A model generated the notes under the pieces. The model did no database searches. It was not told where the DNA came from and saw only the letters and a program-made list of their open reading frames with translations. Both the position numbers and the translations under genes were made by a program. Below are positions 11,946-24,148 of a DNA stretch of 64,000 nt, one piece after another. The first letter of the stretch is position 1, and each line of letters opens with the position of its first letter. Source of the stretch: Odobenus rosmarus divergens (lineage: Eukaryota; Chordata; Mammalia; Carnivora; Odobenidae); assembly GCF_000321225.1 (NCBI RefSeq), contig NW_004451883.1, forward strand, positions 250,844-314,843, given 5' to 3'.

Positions 11946-12670
11946 TGAAGAAAGTCCTGAACCATTAAATTGATAAGAGCAACAACATGTGTAAGATTTA
12001 GTTTTGAAATTCCATGTGCTGTGCTTTGGTATATCTCAATTTGTGGGAAAAATCTTTTGAGGGAACAGTCATTTTTAATTGGATAAATTTATACTCCATA
12101 CCAGAATGGAATTCAGTTGAGAAGTCGCACAATTTTGCAGGATCTAAATATGGTGAAACATTCAAGTGAATCATGAATGCAATTTCTTTGACAAGTTTTA
12201 TCTTATAAGTATATTTGCCAAAGAAATGTACCCTGAAAGGAGGCATAAAGATAGTACCTATGAAAACATTTGGCCTGAAATATTTACACATTTATATATG
12301 AAAAATAGAATTAAGATTAGCCTTCCTTTAGCATAACTATTCTGAGTTTATTTATACCTCAGCATTAACAGAGAACATTTCCTCAATTAAACATACTGTG
12401 ATTTATACAGAAGAGTCAACTGAAGTGTCTACAATTTCAAATTGATTAACCACAAACAAGATTTGAAGAAGATTGCAGTTATATGATGAGATGAAGAGAT
12501 AAAAGAGAAAAGATACCCTCACGAAAAGAGAAGGGGTTATAGCAGTGATTACAAGTATGTCAAGGGCAATGTGCTTATGACATTGGTTCAGTGTTCAAAT
12601 AACCAATACGCAGAAGTTTTATTTTGCTTTAATGAGCATGGACATGTTATTTTTGACAAGGATTTTATCT
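11946..12670. other. AT-rich single-copy DNA, no gene seen
   Basis: No recognisable gene or repeat. Short antisense frames such as 11998-12291 are typical of random AT-rich sequence. Some of it could be old repeat beyond recognition. Confidence 0.45.
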
Positions 12671-12862
12671 TTTTTTAGAAGATTTTATTTATTTATTTGA
12701 GAGAGAGAGAGCGAACATGGGCAAGGGGCAGCAGCAGAGGGAGAGGGAGAAGCAGACTCCTGGCTGAGCAGGCAACCCGACACTGGACTTGATCCCAGGA
12801 CCCTGAGATCATGACCTGAGCCGAAGGCAGATGCTTCACCGACTGAGCCACCCAGGCGCCCC
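12671..12862 (-). mobile_element. Can-SINE, antisense
   Basis: T-rich start with 'gattttatttatttatttga', then 'gagagagagagcga', then 'ccctgagatcatgacctgag' and 'ccgactgagccacccaggcg'. The flanks 'gacaaggattttat' and 'aacaagaatctta' look like a decayed TSD, so this copy is probably older than those with perfect TSDs. Confidence 0.93.
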
Positions 12863-13639
12863 AACAAGAATCTTACTTTTGAAACATATTTATTAACGGA
12901 ACTACTTTATAGCTCCAGCAATGCAATGTAATTGTTTTGTTGGCCAATAAATAAATAATTTCAAAATTTCCATATTTTTATCATTTTTAGCATCTCCTCC
13001 GCTCTCAGCACTGCCTTTGCTTGATGGCACCTGGAAGCCCAGCAGTCAAAGCTGCACTGAAAATTGGGGTGATGGTAGATTTGGATGAGCCAGCCCATGT
13101 CACTGGGGTGAGGTGTGTCTCAGGGACAGTGGTGTGTCATCACGGAAACAAGTTACAAATGAGATGGGGTTGACATCCATGGCCTGTCCCAGGCACATGG
13201 GAGGTTGGAAGAAGTCACCCGAGGAAGACTCTAGTCAGGGTGCAGATTCCACCAAGCTCGTCCCCTGAGGGCATTTGCTCATTTGGACCGGTCAGCGTGG
13301 TCAGGCAGGGTGACAAGTTGTCACAGAGGAGGGAAGCCGGGCTTGTAACCAGGAAGCAATGCGGTGACACACGGGATCTTGCTTGGAAGCTGTACAAGGC
13401 ATTTCCTCACTATTAAGATCCAGCGCCTCAAGGAATTTATAAAGAAGGTGGGTCAAAGACAAAGAAAGAGATGCGTTATCAAGACTCTGAGATGCCAAAG
13501 ATCAAAACGCATCTTAGCACTAGCAAGTCCCTCTGTGACTTGGCAGGGTTACTCACCCCACCCGGAATGTCACATGGTCGATTGGGTTACGGCCTTTCTC
13601 GCCTTCACCCTCTGCAGCCAGAATGCAAATGTCAGCACT
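12863..13639. other. single-copy DNA, no gene seen
   Basis: Mixed base composition. No open frame with a recognisable product, no RNA gene and no named repeat. It leads into the conserved-looking segment at 13640. Confidence 0.45.
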
Positions 13640-14045
13640 GAAACGTTCCGTGGCTCGGGTGTCCAGATCCAGCAAACGGGAATGCATTAAGATATTTTTA
13701 GTTAAATTCCCACTTTTAATTAAAGTGGCGGATGGAGCATCTGAGCATAGCATTCTACTCTTTCTCTCCCGTTCTGACAAACCTGCATGAGCAATGGGGA
13801 AAAGGAAAAACAATATTATTTACTTTTCTCATGAGGAGTCGTCAGCTATGCTAGCTTCTATTTATTCTAGATTAACAGAGCAATTGTGGTAAAATATAGG
13901 CTAAGGAAATAAGCTGATAAGGTTTAATAAGAGCAGACGCATTAGCAGAAGTCAAGGTTTGTGTGATCCAGCTACTGTATTCTAGGTATTGGGCTTCCAT
14001 GCTGCTGTAGGAATAAAAGAATTGCCCATATTAATAGTGTCCTAG
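13640..14045. promoter_or_regulatory. candidate conserved non-coding element
   Basis: A repeat-free, moderately AT-rich stretch with many homeobox-like words, including 'tttttagttaaatt' and 'cttttaattaaagtgg' near 13700-13725, and 'ggtttaataag' and 'cccatattaat' further on. It also has an 'acaatattatt' SOX/FOX-like word. Such composition is typical of developmental enhancers, but conservation cannot be seen from one sequence. Confidence 0.3.
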
Positions 14046-16033
14046 ATTAGCCAAGCATGGGGGCTGGACTCCCTTCCCTCTGCAGATGTTAGCCGTGGCC
14101 AGCGTGGCTCCACCTGTGGGTGCTGGGGGACAGGGGGCCAGGGTTCCTGGGTGAGTCTTGAAACTCCCCGAGGCTGTGGCCCAGGGTGATAAGCATGTTC
14201 CCTGGGTCTCTGTTTCCTTCGGCAGTCACAGCAGCAGGAAAGGGACGCTTTCCATCGAGTATGGGGATGGTCCCCGGCACCTCGTGAGGGCCCAGCTCCC
14301 ACAGCTCGCATTCGCCCCTGGAAGGTGTTCTCAGAGCACATCCCATGACTCCTGGGGGTGGGTGTAAGACCCTCCCTGAAGGAGTGGACCGGCCACTCAG
14401 AAGGGCCGAGTGTCCTGCTCACACGTCCTTGAGAAGGGAGACCCAGGGCGGCCAGGACCAGCTCTGGACCCTGCCCACTGAGGCTCCGCTGCCGGCCTCA
14501 GGGGTCAGAGCCCAGCCGAACATCTTCCGCAAGCTGACTCTTTCCCAGAAGAGAAAGCTGCAGCCCTGGTTTTGGGATTTCTAGGGCTGCAGACTTTAGG
14601 AACGGCAGATTATGTCAGGTCACAGCTGCCCGAGTCCAGCCCGGGGCACGGTAACTGCGGGTCTGACATCGAGACGCCGTGGCCCCTTGTCCCAGCCCGA
14701 CTCCCAGGGGGCGCTTCCCCCATTGCCCTGGCACCTGGCCGAGCCCTCACCTGTCTCTGCAGACAGCAGGAAGTTTGTGAGCTATCTCTGACTCCTTCTG
14801 GTCTGGAAAGTGAGGGGACCTTCAAAGGTCCCCCATCAAACTGCCCAGAGGCCGCGTCCGGGGAGGGAAGGCGGTGACGGTGGGGCCACTGCTCCTCTAC
14901 CCACCTTTGCTCCGGGGGCAGCCACGCCCTGGCTTTGGGGGGGCAGGACCACCCTGACCTCAGGCGGGCTTGCAGCAGGAAGAGATGACGATGGACGCAT
15001 GAGGCACGTCCTGGAGAAGGGGGACGTGTGAATGCAGAGCAAGCCTCAGAAATGTGTGTCCAGGAAGGAGCAGAGCCAGCGTCTTCGGACTTCTGGCAGC
15101 ACCCAAGGTCCAGACTGTGCCTCTTACATCTTTGTGCCCCTTTGTGCCTTATTTTAGGATTATCCCCTTGCATTATAAAGAGGGACTCTAGACGTGTTTG
15201 AGGCGGCCGGCCAAGGCAGCTGGGGGCTCATAGGCCATTGGGTACTGAAGGAGAACGGGGACCCACTGGCTACCACTTCCCCACAGGGCGAGAGTCCCCT
15301 TGTGCCCCGAGCACCCCGCAGCAGGAGCTCGAGACTGCTGCCCACGGTCGACACTCGGACGCACGTTCACACTGAGAATCACTGAACCCACAGCTCTGTC
15401 CACACGCCCACCGTCCAAGCACAGAAACACCTGTGAATCATGTGGTGGGATTCTAACAGGCTATGGTCAGACTTGTGTTGATGGCTAATTTCGTGGTTTC
15501 TCTTCAGCAAGAACTCCCTGCTGTCTAAGCCTAGCCAGCATTCCTCCTCATGCATACCAGGGAGCAGATACAGTATTGATTTCTAGAACAAGGCACGAGC
15601 ACCAGGAAGCCTCTGGGAAGTCGTTGGCTCAGACATGCTGTCAGCAGCCTTCGTAAATGAAGACAAAGCTGAGCACTTCCAAAGGACACTTCCGAGGGCC
15701 AGGTGCCAGAGCTAGGGTCTGTCCCGGCATCCGCACCGAGAAGTGATGTGCCCTGTGCAGGTAACCCGACCCCTGTGCCTCAGTTTCCCGGCCTATAAAA
15801 CAAGGAAGCTGAACCAGAGCCTCTGCATTCCCTTTCAGGCTTCCCATAACTGTGACCAATAGTAAGCAATCCATGGGCAGAGATTGAAAATAACATGAGC
15901 ATGTTGATTTGCTGAAATTGGAAGGCAGAACTAAGAAGTGGTCTGTTCAAAAAGCATGCCTTAGTTATCCTGTGGCCTATCTGAATTCTACCAGAACTCT
16001 GCCACATAAATATTATGTAATATCTCTAGAAGG
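14046..16033. other. mixed single-copy DNA, no gene seen
   Basis: GC-rich from 14050 to 15350, then more balanced. Chance open frames occur on both strands. A MIR fragment at 15757-15840 is listed separately. Confidence 0.45.
15757..15840 (+). repeat. MIR SINE fragment
   Basis: 'cctgtgcctcagtttcccgg' followed by 'cctataaaacaaggaagct' matches the MIR core 'ctcagtttcctcatctgtaaaatgggg'. Only the central part is preserved. Confidence 0.6.
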
Positions 16034-16162
16034 GTGGGAGGGAGGGAGGGAGGAAGGAAGGAAGGAAGGAAGAAGAAAGAAAAGAAAGAAAGAGAAAGAA
16101 AGAAAGAAAGAANNNNNNNNNNNNNNNNNNNNNNNNNNNNNNNNNNNNNNNNNNNNNNNNNN

Positions 16163-16214
<52 letters not shown>

Positions 16215-16219
16215 AAAAG
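16034..16219. repeat. purine tetranucleotide microsatellite (GGGA, GGAA, GAAA)
   Basis: A pure purine tract on the plus strand starts as (GGGA)n, moves to (GGAA)n and then (GAAA)n. It is interrupted by an assembly gap. Such tracts are hypervariable, can form triplex DNA, and break short-read assembly. Confidence 0.97.
16113..16162. other. assembly gap of 50 N
   Basis: Exactly 50 N bases, with GAAA repeat on both sides. A round number suggests a placeholder, so the true length of the microsatellite is unknown. Confidence 0.98.
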
Positions 16220-16244
16220 AAGCTAGACCTGTGAAGAACACAAC

Positions 16245-16560
16245 TATTACTGAGAACAGCGAAAGGTATTATTCATTATTAGCCACTTAATTCGAAGGAT
16301 TAGGACCCAAGCATAATTCCGCACAGTCAGTGAACACTGCCTAATTAAAAACTCTTTTATAAACTGCACCATTAAAACTGCTATGGCTACTGATCTCAAA
16401 GTGTTTCCATTATGGAACGCTATTATCGGCCCTAAGAAGCTTCTCTGGAACATGATCCAGAGTTCATAAACCCAGCAAGGATCCGCGCTCCCAGCTCCAG
16501 CCAATTTTCGAAGCACTGTGAAAAATATAGCTATGTGGGAGAGTTTTTTTCCCCCCCAAA
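16245..16560. promoter_or_regulatory. candidate conserved non-coding element
   Basis: Repeat-free segment right after the microsatellite. It has several homeobox-type words ('attattagcc', 'acttaattcg', 'gcctaattaaaa') and 'ccattaaaactgc', and does not resemble any repeat I know. An antisense open frame overlaps it but continues into GC-rich DNA without recognisable protein. Regulatory function is inferred only from composition. Confidence 0.3.
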
Positions 16561-17639
16561 ATTGGTTGTTGCTGTTGTGTTGACAGGGATTGAATATACG
16601 AGCAGAAAGGGACGGGGACTGCGGATGAGGGACCTGCTTTGGGTCCACGAGACCCCAGAGGCCTGGCCTCCAATCCCTGTAGGTGCAGAAGTGGGGGCTG
16701 TGCCCTGCAGAGGGCACCCACAGGGCCTCTGGAGCAGAGCTATGCCCCATGGTGACAGGTAGACCCCACCTTTCAGGAGGGCCCGGGAGCCCCTGGGTTG
16801 AACTGGGCGAAAGGCAGAGTCGCCTCTCCCAATGGTTTCTCAACCAGGGCTGCCACAAGTCACACAGATGAGAGAGCCAGGGCCTCACGTGTTGGGGCAC
16901 ACTTCTTTCCCACCCCGATGCTGCCTTCCCAAGGGAGGGAGCCCCAGGAGCAGTGGCAGACAGCCCCTGCCTCTCTCTGTCTCTCCTTGCTCCTTTTCTG
17001 TAGTGAGAGTGACTTTTCCCAAAGGTGAGTGTAAGTGCAGGAGTGTGGTGGGCTCTGCCCAGCTCAGCCCAGCTCTGCACCTCACCTTCTCTGGCAAAAG
17101 CCCACACCCTTCTGCTGCTGGTCCTCAGCCCTGTGCACGTCGATCCTGGGCTGGGTTCCTTCGGAGTGGAGTTTCTGTGCCTGGAGCCTGAGATGTGGGT
17201 TTATATGGGCCACTGGGTTAGGGAACTGGATGAGGTCAATTGGTCAGCTTAGTCTAATCAGCCAGTCTGAGCAAACACACGAGGGAGGAAGACCACATGC
17301 CCGTGATCCTAATATGGCCAAGTCGGGGTTCAAGGAGGCTACACCACTGTAACTGACAAGAAGGAGCCCACATTCTCCCTGGTGTTCTCCCCAGCTGCCC
17401 CTGCCGGTAGTGCCTCTCCATTGGTTGAAGCAGCTGTTCCTTCTTACCCCGGCCCCACGGTAAAGTGCAACACCAGCGCCCTCCCTGCACTAGGCTTGCA
17501 ACATTATCCAACTATTTCTATCACTGCATTTTCTCAGAGCAGTGTGCTAATGGAATGACATCATCTTGTCTCTAGACCATGCTCTTAATCACGAGCTTCC
17601 TGGAATATCTGCAGTTATATAACCATAACCCCCAAATGG
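16561..17639. other. GC-rich single-copy DNA, no gene seen
   Basis: Includes the upstream part of a 286-codon antisense frame (16247-17107) with no recognisable domain, overlapped by several frames on the other strand. No repeat was identified. Confidence 0.45.
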
Positions 17640-18520
17640 CCCTTGGCCTCTTTTATTATTTTAAACATGCTCTTTTATTGAAGTTTAACTTCCATATGGA
17701 AATGTACCAAATCAGAAGCGTGTGGCTGGTTGGATTTTTCACAAAGTGAACATACCTCTGCTAACCACATCCAGATAAGGACGTAGAGCATGACTGGCAA
17801 TCCAGAGTCACCTCCTGTCGCTCCCTCCCCAGAGAAAACATTCTTGTGACTTTTAAATCATTTATAACGTCTACCTGATTTGTAATTTATATGAATGCAA
17901 AGGTACAGAGTATATTCTTTTGGGTTTGACATCTTTGGCTCACCATTAGGTCTGTAAGATTCAGCCCTGGTAGGTTGCATACCAGCACTTGATTCATCTT
18001 TATTGCTCTCTGGAACTTAATTAGATGCCATAATGTATCCATTCTACTGTTGGTGGGTGTTTCTTTCTTGTGCATGTGTCTGTGTGCACACATGTGGGAG
18101 TTTCTACTAGGTGTCTACCCAGGAAAGTAGTTTCTGGGATACAGGGTATGAGCATGTCCCCCTGCAGCAGAGACCCCTAAAGCTTTGTAAAGTGTGTGTG
18201 CCAACGTGGGCTCCAAATCCCTGCCAACTTTGGTATGCGCCATTTCTCATTTGCCTCTCCATCGCACAGTGGTCTTGCTTCGTGTGTCCCTGTGGCTGAA
18301 GCTGAGCACATACCTTACTTGTGGTTATTTGGGTGCCCTTGTTGTTAAATAGCCTGTTCAAGCATCTCGCCCATTTTTCTGTTGGGCTTTCTGACTTTTT
18401 TTCATTGGGGTAAAGGAGTACTTTATATGCTCTGGATTTGAGTCATGGGTTATGTGTACTGCAAATATTGTTCCCCACTCTCGGTCTTTAAAACTACTGT
18501 TCTATTGTTTTGTTTCTATT
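17640..18520 (-). mobile_element. old L1M LINE, antisense
   Basis: Antisense L1 3' ORF2 and UTR landmarks appear in order: 'cttttattgaagtttaactt', 'ggtgtctacccaggaaagta', 'gttcaagcatctcgcccatt', 'tttctgttgggctttctgac', 'ggagtactttatatgctctg' and 'tactgcaaatattgttcccc'. These match the familiar antisense L1 text 'cttttgcccatttttaattggg' and 'attgcaaatattttctccc' with heavy divergence. No intact frame. Confidence 0.75.
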
Positions 18521-19180
18521 TTCTTCAACTTTTGTTCCTTTTTCTCTTCTCTCTCACCTTAGTGTTAATTTTCTTTTTAATTTCATTCTTTCTTCTATCA
18601 GCTCCTTAGCCGTACATCCCTTTACTCTTATTTTATCTCAGGCTTAGAGTTTAACAAATGTAGCCTTCACTTATAAAATTCTAAAATTAAGTATTTTCAA
18701 CACAATACAAAGACCTGACATTTCTCAGATTCCATTTATTTCCATAGTTTAATTCTACATCCACTTTAATCTCATAGGAAATGATTATTGTTGTTGTAAA
18801 CACACAGTACTCACTTAGACTGACCCATGCATTTACACTTTTACTCCATCCTTTGTTTCCATGCTTCCATCTGAGATCATTTTCCTTCTATTGGAAAAAT
18901 TCCCTTTTACGTTACCCTTAGTTCATTGTGTTTTGATCACATGTTCTCCTAGACTTTATTTGAAGATGTCTCTGTTTTACCTTTTTTTTAGAGGATGTTT
19001 ACACAGAGCACAGAATTCTAAGTTGGCAATTATTTTCTTTTAGAACATGAAAGATGGCATTCAATTGTCTTCTGGCTTCTATTTTTTTCCTGTTGAAAAT
19101 GAAAGCAGCTGTCAGGTTTATTTCTTTGAAAATACTGTATCTTACCCACCACCAACAACAATTTCTTGTTTTTCTCATTT
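18521..19180 (-). mobile_element. old L1M LINE, antisense, second piece
   Basis: 'cacagaattctaagttggca' and 'gcattcaattgtcttctggc' match the antisense L1M motif 'agaattcttggttggcaa...ctgccttctggcctcc'. The T-rich 18530-18990 part is consistent with the same element but too diverged to align by eye. It probably belongs to the same antisense L1 cluster. Confidence 0.6.
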
Positions 19181-19930
19181 TTTTAAGTTGTGGTAAAATA
19201 CACATAATGTAAAATTTAGCATCTTAACCATTTTGAAGTCTGTAGTGCAGTGGTATGAAATACGTTCATGTTGTTGTGCAACTATCACCTTCATCTGTCT
19301 CCAGAACATGTTCATCTGCAAAAGTGAAACCTCATTGAACACCAGCTTCTTATTGTCCTGCCCAGCCCCTGGCCCCCACCATTCTCCTTTCTGTCTCTAT
19401 GAATTTGACTCCCCTAGGTGCCTCATATACATGGAATCATACAATATTTTTCCTTTTGTGTCTGGCTTATTACACTCAGCTTAATGTCATCATGATTCAA
19501 ACATGTTGTAGTGTGTGTCAGAATGTCCTTCCTTTTCAAAGCTGAATGATATTCCATTGTATTTATATACTGTGTTTTCTTTATCCATTCATCTGTCAAT
19601 GGATACCTGGGTTCCATGTTTTAGCTATTGTGAATAATACTGCTATGAACATGGATGTACAAGTATGAATTTGTGATCCTGCTTTCGGTACTTTGGGGTA
19701 TACACCCAGGAGTGGGATTGTTGGGTTATATGGTAAATGCATATATAATTTTGGGGGGAACGGCCAGACTGGTTTCCGTAGCTACTGCACCATTTCACTT
19801 TCCAACCGACCATGCACAAGAGTTCCAATTTCTCCACATCCTCATGCAAAATTGTTATTTTGTTTTTGAGGGGGGGCATTTTTTTTTTGAATATTAGCCA
19901 TCCTCATAGATGTGAGGTGTCCTAAGCTTC
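19181..19930 (-). mobile_element. old L1 LINE, antisense, ORF2 3' region
   Basis: Well preserved antisense L1 landmarks: 'tggaatcatacaatattttt', 'ttaatgtcatcatgattcaa', 'gatattccattgtatttata', 'ctttatccattcatctgtca', 'gtgaataatactgctatgaa', 'acacccaggagtgggattgt' and 'ccaatttctccacatcctca'. This is the region around the ORF2 C terminus and 3' UTR. It is less diverged than the neighbouring antisense pieces, so it may be a separate, younger insertion. Confidence 0.85.
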
Positions 19931-20900
19931 TTTTAATATTTTCTTGTTGTCCTTGGTTTTCAATAGTTTTGCTATGCATGCTTAGTTGTGACTTTCTTTT
20001 TATTTATTCCACTTGGGGTTTGTAACATTGCTTGGTTCTATGGCTTGATGCTTTTAGTGTTTGGGAAATTCTCAGCCAGTGTGTCTGGAAAGCTGTTTTG
20101 CTCTATCCTCTCTCTCCTCTGGGACTCTGGCTGCATGTGCATCTGACTTTTTCACCATCTCCCATTTGTTCTTTTTCTGCATTTGTCATCCTTTTGCCTC
20201 TCGGTGCCTTGTTCTGTTTTCTGTGGGTCCATCTTGCAGTTCACTAATTTCTTTCATTGTGTGATTTACTATTAAATTCATTGAATGATTTCTCAATTTA
20301 GTGATTTTATTTTCCAGTTCCAGCACTTCTGTTTTATTCTTTTTTCATTAAAAAAAGTTCTGTAATAATTCCTATAACTGCATCTTCTCTAGATCTGTTT
20401 TTCTTGCTTGGATTGTAGTCATTTAGCATTGTCTCTGGCATGTCTGGTAATTTTTGATTAAGCATTTGACATTATGTTGAAATATTTGAGGCATAGTTTG
20501 AGGTTCTGGATTACATTATCTTCCTCCAAAGAGACAGTTATTGGCTTCCAGGAGTTAATTAATGGGGAAGGAATTTCACCTAACCCCAGGTGGAGGTAAG
20601 CTGAGAGGGTGTCTGGGAAGATGGACCTGTCAGCTTTGGCCCAGTGCTAAGGTTTCAGCCACACCCTTCCTCTCTGGGAAGCACTTTACTCCATTTATTA
20701 CGCCTGCCCTGCAGGGTTTTTGATGCTTCAGCCACTCAATGGGGCATTCTGCTCAGTTGTCAGTCTCCAGGGCCAATGCTAGTGAATGCCTAAGAGAGGA
20801 AGAATAGCGAAGTGTTGGGTTTATTTCTGTGGGTTTTTTTCTGTCTGGGATCTTGACCCCTCGATTTACACTGTGCCTTGGCAGCTCTCTGGTATCTCTA
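19931..20900 (-). mobile_element. old L1M-like LINE sequence, antisense
   Basis: T-rich text with 'ccacttggggtttgtaacat', 'tgatttctcaatttagtgat' and 'tttattttccagttccagca' resembles antisense L1M ORF2 around 'cttgttgagcttctgggat...tttccagttctagaa'. Alignment by eye is patchy and the right boundary near 20900 is uncertain. Confidence 0.55.
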
Positions 20901-21094
20901 AACTGATTTTTAAAATGTGTTTTATCCAGATCTTTATGAATGGTTCTCAGTGACAGTGGTGAATATAGTTCACCACTATAGAAAGTGGATGTCTTTCTTT
21001 GACACTTTAAGACCTATTTTGGCACAGATGGGTGATAAAAATGAACTTCATTTCTTCTTCCTTTTTTCCCAAGCCAGTGAATTACTAGACCATG

Positions 21095-21260
21095 AATAGC
21101 AAATATTTGTTGAGCCTATTTTCAAGGTACTAGACATAAAGCAAATGACTCATTTCTAGCCTTTTCCTGTGGAGATTTCAGAGTAGTGGGAAGAGGGTTG
21201 AATGCTTTGTGATGATTTAAAGACAGTTTTAGATTACATGATTTGTTAAAAGGGGAATGA
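21095..21260 (-). mobile_element. L2 LINE 3' end, antisense
   Basis: 'gcaaatatttgttgagccta' followed by a diverged 'caaggtactagacataaa' matches the antisense L2 3' end 'aacaaatatttattgagcgcctactatgtgcca'. Confidence 0.55.
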
Positions 21261-22024
21261 TAAATCCGAGTGATAATCCATTTAAAAGACTAAGCCCGAT
21301 TCCTGCCACAGAGCTCATGTTCAGTCAGTGTTACTGATTTTTGTTGGCTTCTTGAAGCACCTTCCTGGATCTTCCCCAAGCTCGGCATTTCTGTCTTCCA
21401 TCTTCAGAAACTCTTCTAAGAAGTTGGGAGTTACTTAAGTCTCAACCCATTCTTCAGACAGTCACAGAGAGTTGAAATATGAGCTGCAGCCAAGAACAAA
21501 AAAGAACCAGAGTGTACACATCCCAAATTTCTCTTCATTCTCCATTTTGAAAAGTCATAAGAAACCACATTTATCAAAAGCCCAGAAGAGTCACACTGGA
21601 CCCAAACTTTCTTTCCTTGATTTCTTCCTCCACTTGAAATTTAACAATGAATAAAAGAAGTGAGATATGTCAGGAATGCTTCTTTCACAGATAAATTGCA
21701 GAAAAAAAATATATGGAAGGGAAATCTACAGATTGAAAGAGACTTAAAAAGCATCAACCAATCACACTGTGTTGATCTTATCTGGATTCTGATTCAAACA
21801 ATATGTAAAAATAATAAATTGACATTTGCGAGGCAACTGAAAATTTGAACACTGACTTGATATTTGATATTAAGAAATTTTTTTAGCATAACCACAAAAC
21901 CATTATCAAGCCTGAAAATATGACTTCTTATCTTTTAGAAATACATTTACAAAAGATATTTTCTAATGTCTTAGATTTGCTCCAAAATAAGAAGGAGGAA
22001 GGAGGAAGTTTAGAATAAAAAAAA
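21261..22024. other. AT-rich single-copy DNA, no gene seen
   Basis: No recognisable gene. Part of it may be the body of the L1 whose 3' end follows, but the similarity is too weak to claim. Confidence 0.4.
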
Positions 22025-22140
22025 AAAAAATGGCCACGGGCCTATACTTGAAGTTGGGTGTTGGATACATGAGGGTACATTATAGTATTCTATGTGGTTT
22101 TTGTATGTGTTTGAAATTTTACACAATAAAAAGCTAAAAA
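22025..22140 (+). mobile_element. old L1M LINE 3' end
   Basis: 'ttggatacatgagggtacat', 'atagtattctatgtggtttt' and 'gtttgaaattttacacaata' then 'aaaagctaaaa' match the typical L1M 3' UTR that ends with 'tttgaaattttccataataaaaag'. It ends with the poly(A) signal region of the element. Confidence 0.75.
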
Positions 22141-24098
22141 TATACCAAGAATAAATAAGTATATCTAAGATATCTGTCTTTGGATCAACAACCACTTTGC
22201 CTTATCTCTTCTCTTTTCATTCTTTGAATTTCCTGAGTAAACAATTAGCTTCTGCAGTAACTCCCTGTGGAGAGCAGTAAGTCTGCTGATGTTGTCTCAG
22301 ATAATCAAAGTCTTCATTTCATTTATCTCTTTTTCCATTAAGAGAACGAATCTTTCCTCCCAACAGGCTCCCCCACACCACAGAAGTCAAGGAAGACAGA
22401 GTGACGATTTGCATTTCCCGAAGAGGCAGGATTTTGTGGAGTCCCCAGATGATCAGTAAGCACCCGAGCATTAGGGATATGAAGCCAAGCACTGAAGTTG
22501 GCAGAGCAGCCCTCTTTTGTGAAGAGTGGGGGACAAAAATTCTCTGTGTGGAGTTAAAATTCCTGCTGAAAAGGTGTTCCGAGAGGGAAAGACCCTACCC
22601 CTAATCTGCCCTCCCTCACTGGATGCTCTCACTAGCGATGATACCCATGGAAAGCATTTAATCTGCCTAACCATCAACTTCCTTGTCGGGAAAATGAAGC
22701 TAACAGTCTTCCCCTGCCTTCTTCCCTAAAGCAAGCTAAGGTCAGAGGAGATAAATCCCAGCAACGAATATAGAAAACTTCAGACCAAAGCATTATATGA
22801 TGGGGAGGAACCATAACATGGGACTTAGAAGCCCTCAGTAGGTACAAGCTGTGCGTAAGAAACATGGGCTTGTTTAGGTAAAAGACATCAACTGTGATCT
22901 AAGGAGATTTTGGTGTCAGAGTCTTTCCAAGGTGGGACTTGGGAAACGCACACCCTTTACCCAGCAGAGGAAACCCAGGCTCAGGCACCCCCACCTCAAT
23001 CTCCACTACCCTCAGAAACAGCACTATCACAAGCAGGCTCGTTTTGCTGACCCCTCCTCTGCATGGTTCTTTAGTCTGGTGATGACATCTCCATCCCTGT
23101 GGACTGACACATGGACCACGTTGTCGGACGCATGGTAGGACACGTGGTCGGACACATAGACCCAGCTGTAGCGAGATTCAGCTAAGAGGGGACTGGATAG
23201 AAACACACGCCTCCGTCCATCCTAGCAGGCACGTCCCTGATGCAAGAGCCTCCTCATGGTTGGCGCATGAGGTCTGCAGCTGATTCATAAGCCAATGAGA
23301 CATTAACCATGCTTCAGGCAGTAAAATCCCCCAACCAGTTTCCATTCCAGGCCCCCGCCTGTGAAAATGATCCACAAGAAAGAAGTGAGGCTCCTGTGCT
23401 TGACTCAACCTTAAGTCTGTCCATTGCCCATCACCATCCCCCCAAGGAAGCACTTGGGAACTGGGGACACTGGTCGCTGGTCTACCAGAGGGGTTTCTGT
23501 TGTCTACAGTTGTGATCCCCGAGGTGAGACATCAAAGGCACAGAGAAAAGGAACCAGGAGCAGCAGCAGTCCCTCTCCCCACCTATGCGTCCCTGCCTCA
23601 GAGAGTCAGCTTTTGGGAGTGGGGGGTCTGTGGCCATGAGACCCCCCAGCCACAGCCACACCCTACTGTGCATGAACTACTTTCCCAGCCACGTCAACCA
23701 CCTCATGTCTATAACCACGGCATGGCCATTCTCTGTCCTGCCTCGTGGCTGGGAGGGACATGGGTGGTGGGGGGATGGAGGTGCCTCCCGGGACTGGGAA
23801 GCTGGCAGGAGGGGTTGAATGTGGAAGCCGCCTGAAGGCTTCTAGGACTTTATTTGCTCTTTCTGGAAAGAGGATAATTATACATTTTCAGGTTATCCAG
23901 GAGTAAGCCCCATTCTTCCTGTGAGATGGTTGAGGGGTAGGGGGTGCTGGCCTGTCTGGGGATGGGGACAGGGAGAAAGCCCACCCTCCACCCCTGGGAG
24001 AGCGCTTCTCTCGAGGACCAGGCTGGATGAACACGCTTCTACAGCACACATGAGTGTGTCACCTCCAGATGCAGAGGAGGAGCTCACTTAAAAATAAT
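22141..24098. other. mixed single-copy DNA, no gene seen
   Basis: No gene recognised. A MIR-like fragment at 22648-22722 is listed separately. Near 23105-23160 the words 'gtcggacgcatgg', 'ggacacgtggtcggacacat' show a small, imperfect local repetition. Confidence 0.45.
22648..22722 (+). repeat. MIR-like fragment
   Basis: 'tttaatctgcctaaccatca' and 'cttgtcgggaaaatgaagct' plus 'aacagt' resemble the MIR core 'cttaacctctctgtgcctcagtttcctcatctgtaaaatggg'. Short and diverged. Confidence 0.4.
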
Positions 24099-24148
24099 GT
24101 GTGTGTGTGTGTGCACACGCATGTGTGTGCATGTGTGTGAATATATAT
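24099..24148. repeat. (TG)n microsatellite, imperfect
   Basis: Runs of TG broken by 'cacacgcatg', 'catg' and ending in 'tgaatatatatgg'. Purine-pyrimidine alternation could favour Z-DNA. Confidence 0.9.

Noticed and set aside
16247..17107. 286-codon antisense frame overlapping a candidate conserved element
   Set aside because: No domain, no splice structure, and opposing frames overlap it. The conserved-looking part is AT-rich and not codon-like.
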